Source: Calderihabitans maritimus (GTDB lineage Bacteria > Bacillota > KKC1 > Calderihabitantales > Calderihabitantaceae). From it: a DNA stretch of 32,584 nucleotides. A program made the position numbers and the translations under genes. Shown here one piece after another: positions 1 through 8,607 of this stretch. Location of the stretch: positions 1 to 32,584 of the forward strand of contig NZ_BDGJ01000017.1 in assembly GCF_002207765.1 (NCBI RefSeq), read 5' to 3'. How positions within the stretch are numbered: position 1 is the stretch's first letter; the number at the start of each line of letters is the position of its first letter. Below the pieces are notes generated by a model. It saw only the letters and a program-made list of their open reading frames with translations. It was not told the origin of the DNA and searched no databases.

Positions 1-74
1 GGTTCTCCCTTTTTTCGTCTTCTCCTGCTGCTATGGTAATCTATGGCTTTTACCTAGATTTATTTTACTGCTAC
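1..74 (+). repeat. Left arm of 74-bp perfect inverted terminal repeat
   Basis: Bases 1-74 are the exact reverse complement of 32511-32584; identity stops at base 75. The arm begins at the last base of the ackA stop codon, so it is noncoding. It contains a short inner inverted repeat (38-43 with 55-60) that could act as a weak hairpin after ackA. It may be a dispersed genomic repeat at which the assembly broke, or a real inverted repeat flanking a 32-kb block; the sequence alone cannot say. Confidence 0.9.
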
Positions 75-1282
75 TACATCTTGCCGCGATTTTCAATTAC
101 TTCCCTGGTATCCCTGGCGATCATTAATTCCTCGTTAGTGGGAATCACCCAGATCTTAACACGGGAATCTGCGGCTGAGATCTCTTTTTCCTCTCCCATT
201 ACTTTATTCTTGTCGAGATCTATCTTTAAACCCAGGTATTCCATTTCTTTACATATTTCTTCCCGGATCCGGGGGGAATTCTCTCCAATACCGGCGGTAA
301 AAACTAACGCATCTATTCCATTGAGTACAGCCACATAGGCGCCAACGTACTTTTTGACATCGTGGGCAAAAATTTTCAGGGCCAACTGCGCTCTTTCATG
401 ACCTCTAGCTGCCGCTTCCTCCAGGTCACGGAAATCGCTGCTGATTCCGGAAATACCGAGCACTCCACATTCTTTATTTAAAAATTCATTTACTTCCTGA
501 ACAGTCATTTGTTTTTTCTCCATCAAAAAGGTTACTACGGCAGGGTCAATATCTCCGCAACGGGTACCCATAGTTAATCCCTCTAAAGGAGTAAAGCCCA
601 TACTGGTTTCCACTGACTGTCCGCCCCGGATAGCTGTAACACTGGCCCCATTTCCCAAGTGGCAGGTGACCAGCTTTAACTCTTCCAGCGCTCTTCCCAT
701 CAACTTTGACGCCCTTTGCGCCACATATTTATGAGAAGTGCCATGAAAACCGTATTTGCGAATGCCATATCTACGACCTAAGTCATAAGGAATACTGTAC
801 AAATATGCTTCGGGTGGCATGGTCTGGTGAAAAGCGGTATCAAAAACCGCCACCTGTGGCACATCGGGTAGAACTTTCTCAGCGGCTTCTATACCTACCA
901 AGTTAGGAGGGTTATGTAAAGGAGCCAGCTCACTGAGTTCCCTAATGGCCTTTTTTACTTCGTCGTCGATGAGAACAGAAGAGGAAAATTTATCTCCGCC
1001 ATGTGCTACCCGATGACCAACTCCGTCTATTTCCCCCATATCGCCTATCACACCATATCGGGTATCAGTCAGGGCTCGGAGGGCCTTTTGAACCGCTACT
1101 CGGTGGTCCGGAATCGGCTCCTCCCACTTCAGTTTCTGCTTCCCTGCAGGCTGATGATTGATCCGGGAACCTTCCAAGCCAATTCTCTCTATCAATCCCC
1201 GGGCAAGAACCGTTTCCGTGTTCATGTCGAAAAGACGGTATTTAATCGAAGAGCTACCGCAATTAATCACTAGTATCTTCAA
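74..1282 (-). CDS. ackA: Acetate kinase
   Basis: Full-length acetate kinase (402 aa), which interconverts acetyl phosphate plus ADP and acetate plus ATP in the cytoplasm, the last step of acetogenic fermentation. The N-terminus MKILVINCGSSSIKY is the family phosphate-binding start, and VAVFDTAFHQTMP, YGFHGTSHKYV, HLGNGASV and FTAGIGENSP follow in the expected order. A GGGGGAG site lies upstream; a TTG two codons before the ATG has the better spacing (7 nt), so the true start may be TTG at 1288. No pta gene is adjacent in the window; upstream comes a patatin-like gene on the same strand. The stop codon abuts the terminal repeat. Confidence 0.97.
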   Translation of the reverse strand: MKILVINCGSSSIKYRLFDMNTETVLARGLIERIGLEGSRINHQPAGKQKLKWEEPIPDHRVAVQKALRALTDTRYGVIGDMGEIDGVGHRVAHGGDKFSSSVLIDDEVKKAIRELSELAPLHNPPNLVGIEAAEKVLPDVPQVAVFDTAFHQTMPPEAYLYSIPYDLGRRYGIRKYGFHGTSHKYVAQRASKLMGRALEELKLVTCHLGNGASVTAIRGGQSVETSMGFTPLEGLTMGTRCGDIDPAVVTFLMEKKQMTVQEVNEFLNKECGVLGISGISSDFRDLEEAAARGHERAQLALKIFAHDVKKYVGAYVAVLNGIDALVFTAGIGENSPRIREEICKEMEYLGLKIDLDKNKVMGEEKEISAADSRVKIWVIPTNEELMIARDTREVIENRGKM

Positions 1283-1307
1283 CGTATTCTCCCCCTTGTC
1301 CTGCGAT

Positions 1308-2111
1308 TTAATTTCTGTCTGTATTTCGTCGCTGTTCCAGTACCTGCTTTATTGACGGCAAGGCATCCAAAGCCGCCTCCCGACCCAGGGCTATACACTC
1401 GGCCGCCAGGTCAAAGCGTGTTGGACCAATATGGGCCAAATCCGGTTGAATTATTACATCCGCTTCTAATACTTTGTGTTTCACCACCTCCCGATCAAGC
1501 AAGTCAATGGCATGAAGCATGATATCAAAAATGTTCTGAGCTTTTAACTCTTGATTCTCTGTTCCCCCGTATTTCACATCAACAGCAATTATCACTTCCG
1601 CACCCTGCTCTCGTAACACGCTCACAGGAATTCTTTCGAGAACTGCACCATCTACTAATACACGTCCATGCAATCTCTTAGGATGAAATATGCCGGGAAT
1701 AGCAATACTTGCCCTTACTGCTTCTGCTACCGAACCCTTGTTAATTACAACTTTTTCTCCTTTCTCTATGTCAACGGCAACAGCGTAGAAAGGTATCCTT
1801 AGCTCATCAAAAGTCATTTTTTTGGTCAACAAATTTAGCAGCGCCTCAACTTTCTGGCCTTTGATAAGACCTATTCGAGGCACTGTAAGGTCTATAAACT
1901 GGCTAGATTTCAATTCCACGGCCAGTTTTTCAAGCATTTTAAGATCGGACCCGCATGCATACAAAGCACCAAACACACTGCCTATGCTGGAACCTGCTAT
2001 CAGATGAACAGGTATTTGTGCTTCCTCTAAAACTTGCAGTACCCCTAAATGAGCCATGCCCCGGGCCGCCCCGGCTCCCAAGGCCAATCCCACTGTGGGT
2101 TCATTGCCCAC
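1308..2111 (-). CDS. Patatin-like phospholipase family protein (YlbK/RssA type)
   Basis: Predicted serine lipid acyl hydrolase with the patatin Ser-Asp dyad. GAGAARG forms the oxyanion-hole loop, GSSIGS carries the nucleophile serine, and VDGAVLERIP carries the aspartate. The open frame runs to an ATG at 2240, but that would leave only 21 bp to the divergent ylbJ and add a low-complexity Gly-rich stretch. The GTG at 2111, seven bases after a G-rich ribosome-binding site and just before VGLALGAG, gives a normal-length protein of 267 aa. The ylbJ-ylbK neighbourhood is the same as in Bacillus subtilis, although here ylbJ is on the other strand. The substrate is unknown. Confidence 0.85.
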   Translation of the reverse strand: MGNEPTVGLALGAGAARGMAHLGVLQVLEEAQIPVHLIAGSSIGSVFGALYACGSDLKMLEKLAVELKSSQFIDLTVPRIGLIKGQKVEALLNLLTKKMTFDELRIPFYAVAVDIEKGEKVVINKGSVAEAVRASIAIPGIFHPKRLHGRVLVDGAVLERIPVSVLREQGAEVIIAVDVKYGGTENQELKAQNIFDIMLHAIDLLDREVVKHKVLEADVIIQPDLAHIGPTRFDLAAECIALGREAALDALPSIKQVLEQRRNTDRN

Positions 2112-2261
2112 GCCACCACCCCCAGGTTCTAACTCTTTTTTAGAATACCCTACCCGTGAAGTCTTTAAACTGCCGAAGCCCCCCTCTGGTCTAAAACCCT
2201 TCCCCTTTAAATATACATAATTGAACAAGTACCTATTCAAGGTTCCCCTGAAGGTGAAACT

Positions 2262-3533
2262 ATGTCAGACTACTTTTACCGCAAAAATATATTTCGAGGG
2301 CAAATATTGTGGGTCTTGGTAGCCGTTCTATTTGCCGCTTCAATGGTAATTTACCCTCGAGAAGTTTTTCAGGCCTCCGTACGAGGCCTGGACACTTGGT
2401 GGCATATAGTATTTCCCGCGCTGCTTCCGTTTTTTGTCGTATCTGAACTTCTGATTAATTTTGGAGTGGTGGAAATTATTGGCGTGCTTTTGGAACCGCT
2501 AATGCGTCCTATATTTAATGTCCCTGGAGCTGGAGCGTTTGTTGTCGCTATGGGTTATACTTCCGGTTTTCCGATCGGCTCCTTGCTGACCGTTAAGCTG
2601 CGTAAAAAGCGTTTATGTACCAGATGTGAAGCTGAACGTTTGATGTCTTTTACCAATAATGCCAGTCCCCTGTTTATGTTCGGAGCTGTCGCCGTAGGTA
2701 TGTTCAGCAACCCTTCCCTGGGCATTATCATTGCCGGGTCTCACTATCTGGCTAATCTTACTGTAGGCTTGATGCTTCGTTTCTGGGGAATTCGTGACAA
2801 AGAAAAAGTCTTCTCTCCACCGACTCAGGGTAACCTTCTAACTCAAACCTTCTACGCCCTAAAGAAAGTCCGGCAGCAACCAAAATCTCTCGGAAAACTC
2901 TTGGGGGAAGCCATAAAAAATTCCGTTGAAACTTTAATCCTTATAGGTGGGTTTATCATCCTTTTTTCTGCCTTCCTTGAAGTGCTGGCCTTATACGGAG
3001 TAATTGACTGGATATCCAAATTCCTTCTTCTGCTGCTAAACCCTATCGAGTTTAATCACGAACTAACGGATGCCTTGGCCAACGGTCTTTGGGAAGTAAC
3101 TTTAGGCTCTAAAATGGCCAGCGAGGCTAACGCTCCCTTAACCTTGAAGGTGATGGCCGTCACCATGATCCTGGGATGGAGTGGGTTGTCGGTTCACGCC
3201 CAGGTAGCCAGCATTATTAGTGAAACAGATCTTCGCATGCTACCTTTTGTGATCTCTCGACTGCTCCAGGCTACCCTTTCTGCCATTTACGTCAATCTAT
3301 TTTTAGGTCCCGCGCAACCGGTTATCTCCTACTTGAATTTAAGCCACCCGGCGTTCCCCGCTACCTGGTACGGAATGTGGTTGCACCAATTCCAACAGTC
3401 CGCCTTTCTCCTGTTAAAATCCTTCATCATTTTAGGGACTTTATCTTTGATATTGCTCATACCAAGTATACTAAAGAATACCCGTATTATAATCTGGCTA
3501 CCGTTAAAAAACCTTTCTCTCCGGCGTAAATAG
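2262..3533 (+). CDS. ylbJ: Sporulation integral membrane protein YlbJ
   Basis: 423-aa polytopic membrane protein with many hydrophobic segments and two nucleoside-recognition (Gate) type regions. GYTSGFPIGSLL and the SFTNNASPLFMFGAVAVGMF stretch are typical of YlbJ. The family is needed for efficient spore formation and is under sigma-E control in Bacillus; its transport substrate is not established. An AAGGTGA site sits 5 nt before the ATG. It is divergent from the patatin gene and converges on the coiled-coil gene with 10 bp between stop codons. I could not find a convincing sigma-E promoter in the short upstream region. Confidence 0.9.
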   Translation: MSDYFYRKNIFRGQILWVLVAVLFAASMVIYPREVFQASVRGLDTWWHIVFPALLPFFVVSELLINFGVVEIIGVLLEPLMRPIFNVPGAGAFVVAMGYTSGFPIGSLLTVKLRKKRLCTRCEAERLMSFTNNASPLFMFGAVAVGMFSNPSLGIIIAGSHYLANLTVGLMLRFWGIRDKEKVFSPPTQGNLLTQTFYALKKVRQQPKSLGKLLGEAIKNSVETLILIGGFIILFSAFLEVLALYGVIDWISKFLLLLLNPIEFNHELTDALANGLWEVTLGSKMASEANAPLTLKVMAVTMILGWSGLSVHAQVASIISETDLRMLPFVISRLLQATLSAIYVNLFLGPAQPVISYLNLSHPAFPATWYGMWLHQFQQSAFLLLKSFIILGTLSLILLIPSILKNTRIIIWLPLKNLSLRRK

Positions 3534-3543
3534 CTCTACCTCT

Positions 3544-4005
3544 TTAACTGACGTTTTTCACTTTACTGCTCTGTAATTCCTGGCGACCTTTGCGAATGAT
3601 GGTAAGAGCCTTTTCCAGGTTTAATTCTAAATTGTTCAAAATGTCATCAGCATAATCGGCTGCTCCTATCTTAATCTCCCGGGCTACGTTCTTAGCCTGA
3701 TTTATGATCTCTTCCGCCTGAGCATTGGCCTGCCTGGTTACCTCACTCTCGTTGGCCATTTTTTCAATTTCCTTTTTGGCTTCTTCAATTATCCTTTGTG
3801 CTTCCTCCTGAGCCTGCTGCAGCACCCGTTCCCTTTCTTTACTTATCCAGCGAGCCTGACGCAACTCTTCCGGCAGGGCAGCCCTGATATTATCTATCAC
3901 CTCCAGCACTTCCTCAGCCATCAAAAGTATTTTCCCCGTCATGGGTATTCTGGTACTGTTTTCTATCATGTTCTCCAGTTGGTCCAGCAGCTTAAAAACG
4001 TCCAT
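3544..4005 (-). CDS. Coiled-coil protein (V-ATPase stator/DivIVA-like), function unknown
   Basis: 153-aa soluble protein, mostly alpha-helical. Residues about 50-125 form a Lys/Glu/Ala/Gln-rich coiled coil like those of ATP synthase stator subunits and DivIVA-like proteins. No catalytic motif is visible. The start at 4005 (MDVFKLLDQLENM) is preferred over the ATG at 4044 because a GAGGGGGAG site lies just before it and the longer form would overlap rsmD. Similar coiled-coil proteins are known near rsmD/coaD/ylbJ in related anaerobes, from general memory. The gene follows rsmD by 29 bp and is likely co-transcribed with it. Confidence 0.75.
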   Translation of the reverse strand: MDVFKLLDQLENMIENSTRIPMTGKILLMAEEVLEVIDNIRAALPEELRQARWISKERERVLQQAQEEAQRIIEEAKKEIEKMANESEVTRQANAQAEEIINQAKNVAREIKIGAADYADDILNNLELNLEKALTIIRKGRQELQSSKVKNVS

Positions 4006-4034
4006 ACCGCTCCCCCTCAAAATGTCTTTTCTCA

Positions 4035-4589
4035 TTAATAACAAAAACTATAAAAACTAATTACGGTGTCACCATAGCGCCTTTGCCGCAGCAGTCCTAA
4101 TGCTCCCATCTGTTCAGGAACTTCCTCCCGAGCGCCAGTTTCCAACACCGCAACCCCGTCCCTTTTCAGGAGGCTTAGTGCAACGATTTGACCAACGGCC
4201 TCCGTCGTCAGTTCCCATCCGTACGGTGGATCTACAAATATTATGTCGAAGACAAGTTTTTGCTGCTGAAGCCGTGGTAAGACCTTAAAAACATCTCCTC
4301 TTATAACTACTGCTTTTTCCAGCATTCCCACCCGTTGCAAATTTTCCGTAACAATTGCAGTCGCTTCAGACCGCTTATCGATGAAAACAGCTCGAGCCGC
4401 ACCTCTACTCAATGCCTCGATTCCCATGCTGCCGCTTCCTGCAAACATGTCCAGAAACCAACTATCCAAAATTTTGTCACCCAGCATATTGAAAACGGCC
4501 TCTTTCACCCGGTCAGTAGTTGGCCGGCTACCGGAGCCTTTGGGAGATTTAAGTCGCATTCCCCTTGCCGTTCCTGCTATTACCCGCAA
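4035..4589 (-). CDS. rsmD: 16S rRNA (guanine(966)-N2)-methyltransferase RsmD
   Basis: 184-aa class I SAM-dependent methyltransferase that modifies G966 of 16S rRNA in the 30S subunit. MRVIAGTARGMRLKSP at the N-terminus, FLDMFAGSGSMGIEALSRGA (SAM-binding motif I) and the catalytic FVDPPYGWE motif are diagnostic. Translation starts at a TTG six bases after GAGGTGA. The length is normal for the family. An extended -10 promoter lies about 20 bp upstream. coaD, the usual downstream partner, is absent here; the coiled-coil gene takes its place. Confidence 0.95.
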   Translation of the reverse strand: MRVIAGTARGMRLKSPKGSGSRPTTDRVKEAVFNMLGDKILDSWFLDMFAGSGSMGIEALSRGAARAVFIDKRSEATAIVTENLQRVGMLEKAVVIRGDVFKVLPRLQQQKLVFDIIFVDPPYGWELTTEAVGQIVALSLLKRDGVAVLETGAREEVPEQMGALGLLRQRRYGDTVISFYSFCY

Positions 4590-4609
4590 GGGAAGTCACC
4601 TCTTTTAGA

Positions 4610-4618
4610 ATTATAGCA
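4610..4618 (-). promoter_or_regulatory. Extended -10 promoter element for rsmD
   Basis: On the minus strand TGCTATAAT, a TG-N-TATAAT extended -10, lies about 20 bp before the TTG start of rsmD. No good -35 hexamer is present at 16-18 bp, as expected for an extended -10 promoter. Confidence 0.5.
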
Positions 4619-4721
4619 TAAATTGGCGAATTAAACGATAAATTTTCCAGTTTGCCATTTATTTAAAAAATTTTTTTGTCACCATGAATAATTTTCCCTG
4701 AACCAGTTCATAATACTAATG

Positions 4722-4787
4722 CAAAACAAAATTAAAAGAAGAGCTTAGAGGTTATTTACCAAAATAACCCTCCCCCATGAGCTCTTC
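4722..4787 (-). terminator. Composite terminator of the DUF2197-deoC operon
   Basis: On the minus strand an outer 8-bp stem (4780-4787 with 4738-4745) encloses an inner 8-bp stem (4762-4769 with 4750-4757, loop of 4). The outer stem is followed by TTTTAATTTTGTTTTG. This is a convincing intrinsic terminator 34 bp after the deoC stop. A further GGCGGC/GCCGCC pair overlaps the deoC stop codon itself but has no T-tract. Confidence 0.8.
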
Positions 4788-4820
4788 CTCCGGTTTCTCC
4801 TCTCCCGAGAAGGGCGGCTT

Positions 4821-5495
4821 TTAGCCGCCTTTCTTGCTGACAATAGCGACTCCATTACTGGTTCCAATGCGGTTAGCTCCGGCAGCCACCATAGCTCGAG
4901 CAGTGTTTAGCTCTCGTATGCCCCCTGCCGCCTTAATACCCATAGCCGAACCCACTACCTTCCGCATCAAAACCACATCTTCTACTGTGGCTCCGCCGGG
5001 ACCAAACCCGGTAGAGGTCTTAACAAAATGCGCTCCCGCTCTTAAAGCAAGGAGACAAGCTTCCTTCTTTTCTTCCTCATCCAATAAAGCCGTTTCTATA
5101 ATTACTTTAGTTAAAGCCGGCTCTGCCGCCTTCACCACAGCCTCTATATCCTTCTGTACCGTTTTAAAGTCGCCGGACTTAAGCGCACCTATATTTATCA
5201 CCATATCTATCTCCTGAGCTCCAGCTGCTACCGCTTCCCGTGCTTCCGTTACTTTAACGCAAGTAGTAGTTGCTCCCAGGGGGAAACCAACTACTGTACA
5301 AACTTTCACCCGCGTTTTTTGTAAAATACTGACCGCCAGTGGTACATAATAGGGATTTATACAGACGGCATAAAAACCGTACTCCACAGCTTCCCGGCAA
5401 ATTTTTTCAATATGAGCGGTAGTTGCTTCGGGCCTCAAGAGAGTATGTTCAATTAGACCGGCAATATCCTTTACATAGTCACCATTCTCCCGCAA
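4821..5495 (-). CDS. deoC: Deoxyribose-phosphate aldolase
   Basis: Class I aldolase cleaving 2-deoxyribose 5-phosphate to acetaldehyde and glyceraldehyde 3-phosphate in deoxynucleoside catabolism. [56 protein letters not shown] and GIKAAGGIR (Schiff-base lysine region) are all present. I place the start at the TTG at 5495, eight bases after a perfect AAAGGAGG, giving 224 aa, the normal DeoC length. The open frame extends to an ATG at 5576, but that stretch overlaps the upstream zinc-ribbon gene in another frame and adds no DeoC sequence. deoC follows that gene by 20 bp and ends before a strong terminator. Confidence 0.95.
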   Translation of the reverse strand: MRENGDYVKDIAGLIEHTLLRPEATTAHIEKICREAVEYGFYAVCINPYYVPLAVSILQKTRVKVCTVVGFPLGATTTCVKVTEAREAVAAGAQEIDMVINIGALKSGDFKTVQKDIEAVVKAAEPALTKVIIETALLDEEEKKEACLLALRAGAHFVKTSTGFGPGGATVEDVVLMRKVVGSAMGIKAAGGIRELNTARAMVAAGANRIGTSNGVAIVSKKGG

Positions 5496-5515
5496 GTAAG
5501 AAGCCTCCTTTACAA

Positions 5516-5683
5516 TTACATAGGTTTCTTGGGCTTTTGCCATTCCTGGGCCTGAACCTGTAAGCGAGTGCTGCAACGCTCACATATAAAGGTAGCTGTT
5601 GGATTCTTAGCTATTCGTTGATAATCCTTGTGTACTTTGGTAATTTCATCCTTATGGCCACAAAGACTACATTTAACCTCCAT
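5516..5683 (-). CDS. Small zinc-ribbon protein, DUF2197/YlaI-like
   Basis: 55-aa ORF opening with an ATG six bases after GGGAGGGG. It has two CxxC pairs (Cys5/Cys8 and Cys34/Cys37) separated by a basic stretch, the layout of the YlaI/DUF2197 family: MxVKCxxCG, then FICERC. This predicts one bound zinc. The role is unknown. It precedes deoC by 20 bp and the two are probably one operon. Because it overlaps the spurious 5' extension of the deoC frame, it is easily missed. Confidence is high that it is a gene and moderate for the family. Confidence 0.75.
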   Translation of the reverse strand: MEVKCSLCGHKDEITKVHKDYQRIAKNPTATFICERCSTRLQVQAQEWQKPKKPM

Positions 5684-5765
5684 ATTTGCCCCTCCCGAAA
5701 GCTTTCACTTCTTACATTCATTTTAACATTGAAAAGTCACATCCTCTACCCTTAAATGGCCCAAT

Positions 5766-7196
5766 CTAATCTCCTTCTCCTTTAATTACCGCCAACGGCG
5801 CAAGTTTTACTACTTTACGAGTTATACCTATAGAAGCCAAAGTATCTACCACCTGGTCGATATTTTTATAAGCCTGGGGCGCTTCGTCCAATAGGCGCGA
5901 AGGGCGCCGAGCCCGGTAAATAATGTCTCCCATACTCCGTTCAAATTCATCCATGCTTATAGATTTCCGAGCCGCTCGACGAGACAGGACCCTTCCTGCT
6001 CCGTGGTTGACCGAGTAATAAGTTTCTTCAGCCTCAGCCGTACCTACTACCACATAAGAACTACTTCCCATACTGCCGGGAATTATAGCCGGGTGACCTG
6101 TTTCTTTCAAACTCGGCGGATTAGCCGGATGTCCCGCAGGCAAAGCCCGCGTAGCACCTTTACGGTGTACAAGCAGTTTTTTTCCATCGTATAGCTCATA
6201 TTTAGCAATATTATGGGCAATATCGTACACCACTTTGAGCCCTAAATTACCGGCATCAGTTTTATAAACTTCTTCAAAAGCTTCCCTAATATCATGAGTT
6301 ATCAATTGTCTATTCGCAAAGGCAAAATTTACCGCACAAGCCATAGCCGCAAAATAATCCTTCCCTTCCCTGGACTGTATGGGTACTGCCGCCAGCCCTT
6401 TAGTGGGCAATTGAATTCCGTACCGCGGAGCAGCTTGGACCATAATTTCAGTGAAGTCGGTACATATTTGGTGACCTAATCCCCGGCTTCCCGTATGGAT
6501 CATAACCGTAACCCTGCCCTGGGTTAAACCGAAAAACTCGGCCAGTGTCGGGTCATAGACTTCATTTACCACTCCTAACTCTATAAAATGGTTTCCTCCA
6601 CCCAAGGTAGCCAACTGGTTGCTACGCTCCCAGGCTTCTTTGCTCAAAACCCCCGGCCGCGCGCCCGAAAGCCGGCCACCCTCCTCAATGGCTTCCAAAT
6701 CTTCGGGCCAGCCATAACCTCTTTCCACCACTTCTACTGCTCCCTCATAAAATACCCTTTCTATAAGTTCACGCTTGATTTCCCGGTGCTTCGTAGCCTT
6801 GCCGACCCCTGCCGGAATTCTGGCCTCAATTGCTTCCAGCAGGGAAGTAAGCTTTCGGGTAGTAATATTGGCCGCCAAAAGATTGCTAGCAAGTAACCGG
6901 ACGCCACAGTTAATATCCATTCCTACTGCACCGGCGGAAATGACACCATTTTCACCGTCGCTGGCCATTACTCCACCAATGGGTAGACCAAAACCTTGAT
7001 GTATGTCAGGCATACCCAAAGGCGGGCCCGCCAGTCCCGGAAGACAGGCAGCGTCAGCCAGTTGCTGTAATGCTATCGGTTCATCAAAAATGGCCAAAAG
7101 TTCGCTGCTCAAATAGACTATCGCATCTACCAGCATCTTTCCTTCTCGCGGCAAACAATAACGGTTGGGACCGATTTTAACTAACTTCTTATTCAC
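5766..7196 (-). CDS. rtcB: RNA-splicing ligase RtcB
   Basis: 476-aa Mn- and GTP-dependent RNA ligase joining 2',3'-cyclic phosphate (or 3'-phosphate) to 5'-OH ends, used in RNA repair. The family signatures are intact: GAVGMDINCGVRLL with the metal-binding Cys, GGGNHFIEL, HTGSRGLGHQIC, AHNIAKYE, HRKGATRALPAG and SVNHGAGRVLSR, which contains the guanylated histidine. The length is normal. No archease or rtcA gene is next to it. It is divergent from gpr across 114 bp, which must hold both promoters. The next gene downstream has its own strong ribosome-binding site. Confidence 0.95.
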   Translation of the reverse strand: MNKKLVKIGPNRYCLPREGKMLVDAIVYLSSELLAIFDEPIALQQLADAACLPGLAGPPLGMPDIHQGFGLPIGGVMASDGENGVISAGAVGMDINCGVRLLASNLLAANITTRKLTSLLEAIEARIPAGVGKATKHREIKRELIERVFYEGAVEVVERGYGWPEDLEAIEEGGRLSGARPGVLSKEAWERSNQLATLGGGNHFIELGVVNEVYDPTLAEFFGLTQGRVTVMIHTGSRGLGHQICTDFTEIMVQAAPRYGIQLPTKGLAAVPIQSREGKDYFAAMACAVNFAFANRQLITHDIREAFEEVYKTDAGNLGLKVVYDIAHNIAKYELYDGKKLLVHRKGATRALPAGHPANPPSLKETGHPAIIPGSMGSSSYVVVGTAEAEETYYSVNHGAGRVLSRRAARKSISMDEFERSMGDIIYRARRPSRLLDEAPQAYKNIDQVVDTLASIGITRKVVKLAPLAVIKGEGD

Positions 7197-7242
7197 AGAT
7201 ACCTCTCCTTCTGGGATACAAAAAGAAAAACTTTAATTTTAG

Positions 7243-7273
7243 GTATAAATTTTCTTCTTTGGGAAACATTATA
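7243..7273 (+). promoter_or_regulatory. Candidate sigma-G promoter for gpr
   Basis: GTATA (7243-7247) and CATTATA (7267-7273) match the forespore sigma-G consensus GHATR and CATNNTA, but with a 19-bp spacer where 17-18 is usual. The -10 lies 37 bp before the gpr start. In Bacillus, gpr is transcribed in the forespore. The call is by consensus only. Confidence 0.4.
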
Positions 7274-7310
7274 CCAGAAGAAACAGTACATATAAAAGGA
7301 GTATCAAACT

Positions 7311-8285
7311 GTGAACAAACTACACTTGTACGAAAAGCTGGGAATACAGCTGGACTTGGCGTTAGAAGCCCATGAATTGTTACGCGGGGCAACACGACGA
7401 GAAATTCCCGGAGTCCGGGAAGAAAAAGAAACTTTCGAACATGCTTCAGTGACTACTGTAACTATTCTCAATGAAGAAGGAGCCCAGCAGATGGGACGTC
7501 CGCCCGGCTCATATATTACTATCGAAGCACCAGGTATCCGCCATAATAACAAAGCTGTTCACCGAAGTATTGCCGAAATTTTGGCCCAAAAATTAGAGTT
7601 TCTAATGAAGGAGCTAAATATAGGCACAGACGCTTCTGTGTTACTGGTAGGATTGGGTAACTGGGATGCAACACCAGATGCTCTGGGACCCCGGGTAATC
7701 AACCATACCATGGTTACCCGCCACTTATACCACTACGCTCCGGAAACAGTTAAAGGATTGCGTTCCGTAGCTGCTTTAGCACCTGGAGTATTAGGAATAA
7801 CCGGAATCGAAACAGCCGAAATCGTGAAGGGTGTAGTTGAGAAAACTAAGCCGGATCTAATTATTGCCGTGGACGCTTTAGCCGCCAGCAATCTGGAGCG
7901 AATCAGCACTACCATTCAATTGGCCAATACGGGAATCAATCCCGGTTCGGGTATCGGTAATCGCAGAGCAGGTATTAATCAGGAAACTATGGGCGTCCCC
8001 GTCATTGCCATTGGAGTTCCTACCGTAGTAAACGCAACTGTTTTTGTTTTTGAAGCATTTGCCCGGCTGTTTCAAAAACACCCTGAAGTAAGGCAGAAGG
8101 TACCAGACCAAACCGTTCAAAATATCACTTCTAATTTGCTGGCGCCTTTTGAAGGAAAATTAACTGTAACTCCCAAAGAAATTGACGATTTGATCAAAAA
8201 CGTATCCTGGATTATCGCTTCAGGCCTGACTATGGGACTGCACCCGGCCATAGGCCCGGAAGAGTACGCCATGTATCTCCAATGA
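7311..8285 (+). CDS. gpr: Germination protease GPR (spore protease)
   Basis: 324-aa aspartate-type endopeptidase that degrades SASPs when spores germinate. LDLALEAHELL is the N-terminal region of the zymogen. GSYITIEAPGIR, VLLVGLGNWDATPDALGPRV, IIAVDALAAS and NPGSGIGNRR are core GPR motifs, and ASGLTMGLHPAIGP ends the protein. It starts with GTG behind AAAGGAG (spacing about 9). The next gene, convergent, encodes a SASP, which is its substrate, and the two share a bidirectional hairpin. The enzyme is made as an inactive precursor and autoprocessed in the developing spore. Confidence 0.96.
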   Translation: MNKLHLYEKLGIQLDLALEAHELLRGATRREIPGVREEKETFEHASVTTVTILNEEGAQQMGRPPGSYITIEAPGIRHNNKAVHRSIAEILAQKLEFLMKELNIGTDASVLLVGLGNWDATPDALGPRVINHTMVTRHLYHYAPETVKGLRSVAALAPGVLGITGIETAEIVKGVVEKTKPDLIIAVDALAASNLERISTTIQLANTGINPGSGIGNRRAGINQETMGVPVIAIGVPTVVNATVFVFEAFARLFQKHPEVRQKVPDQTVQNITSNLLAPFEGKLTVTPKEIDDLIKNVSWIIASGLTMGLHPAIGPEEYAMYLQ

Positions 8286-8302
8286 ACAAATCAAAATAAC
8301 AA

Positions 8303-8339
8303 ATAAAAAAGCGGGCTAAGCCCGCCTGCCAAGCCCGCT
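8303..8339. terminator. Hairpin terminator between gpr and the SASP gene
   Basis: An 8-bp stem (8310-8317 with 8332-8339, loop 14) lies between the convergent stops. On the minus strand it is followed by TTTTTTATTTG, a clear intrinsic terminator for the SASP gene; for gpr on the plus strand the T-run is weaker. An alternative tighter stem (8311-8317 with 8319-8325) uses the same repeated GCGGGCT/AGCCCGC unit. Confidence 0.75.
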
Positions 8340-8351
8340 ATTTGAAACACG

Positions 8352-8576
8352 TTATCTGGGTTGCTGTTGCTGAGCCAGCGACTGTTCATAGGCCTGGATC
8401 ATTCTGCGGACCATGGCGCCACCAACTGCTCCACAGTCCCGAGAAGTCAAGTTGCCCCAGTAATCACCTTCTTTGACATTGAGCCCAACTTCAGTAGCCG
8501 CTTCATACTTGAACTGTTCCATTGCCCTGCGGGCTTCAGGAACCAAGATTTGATTACGTTTTTGTCCAGCGCCCAT
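8352..8576 (-). CDS. Alpha/beta-type small acid-soluble spore protein
   Basis: 74-aa SASP, a DNA-coating protein of the spore core that protects DNA against UV and chemical damage and feeds amino acids to the outgrowing cell. LVPEARRAMEQFKYEAATEV and the DYWGNLTSRDCGAVGGAMVR region are the two conserved helices, and the Gln-rich C-terminus is typical. The canonical GPR cleavage stretch around KYEAATEVG is present. AAAGGAGGTGA upstream is a very strong ribosome-binding site, as expected for an abundant protein. It converges with gpr. Confidence 0.95.
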   Translation of the reverse strand: MGAGQKRNQILVPEARRAMEQFKYEAATEVGLNVKEGDYWGNLTSRDCGAVGGAMVRRMIQAYEQSLAQQQQPR

Positions 8577-8607
8577 TCCAGTCTCACCTCCTTTGCTGTT
8601 GTATTTT

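Noticed and set aside
33-338. Plus-strand ORF of 101 aa over the 3' end of ackA
   Set aside because: Antisense to a conserved gene, no ribosome-binding site, and it begins within the terminal repeat.
2112-2240. N-terminal extension of the patatin-like protein to an ATG at 2240
   Set aside because: It leaves 21 bp to the divergent ylbJ, contains Gly-rich low complexity and has no ribosome-binding site; the GTG at 2111 is preferred.
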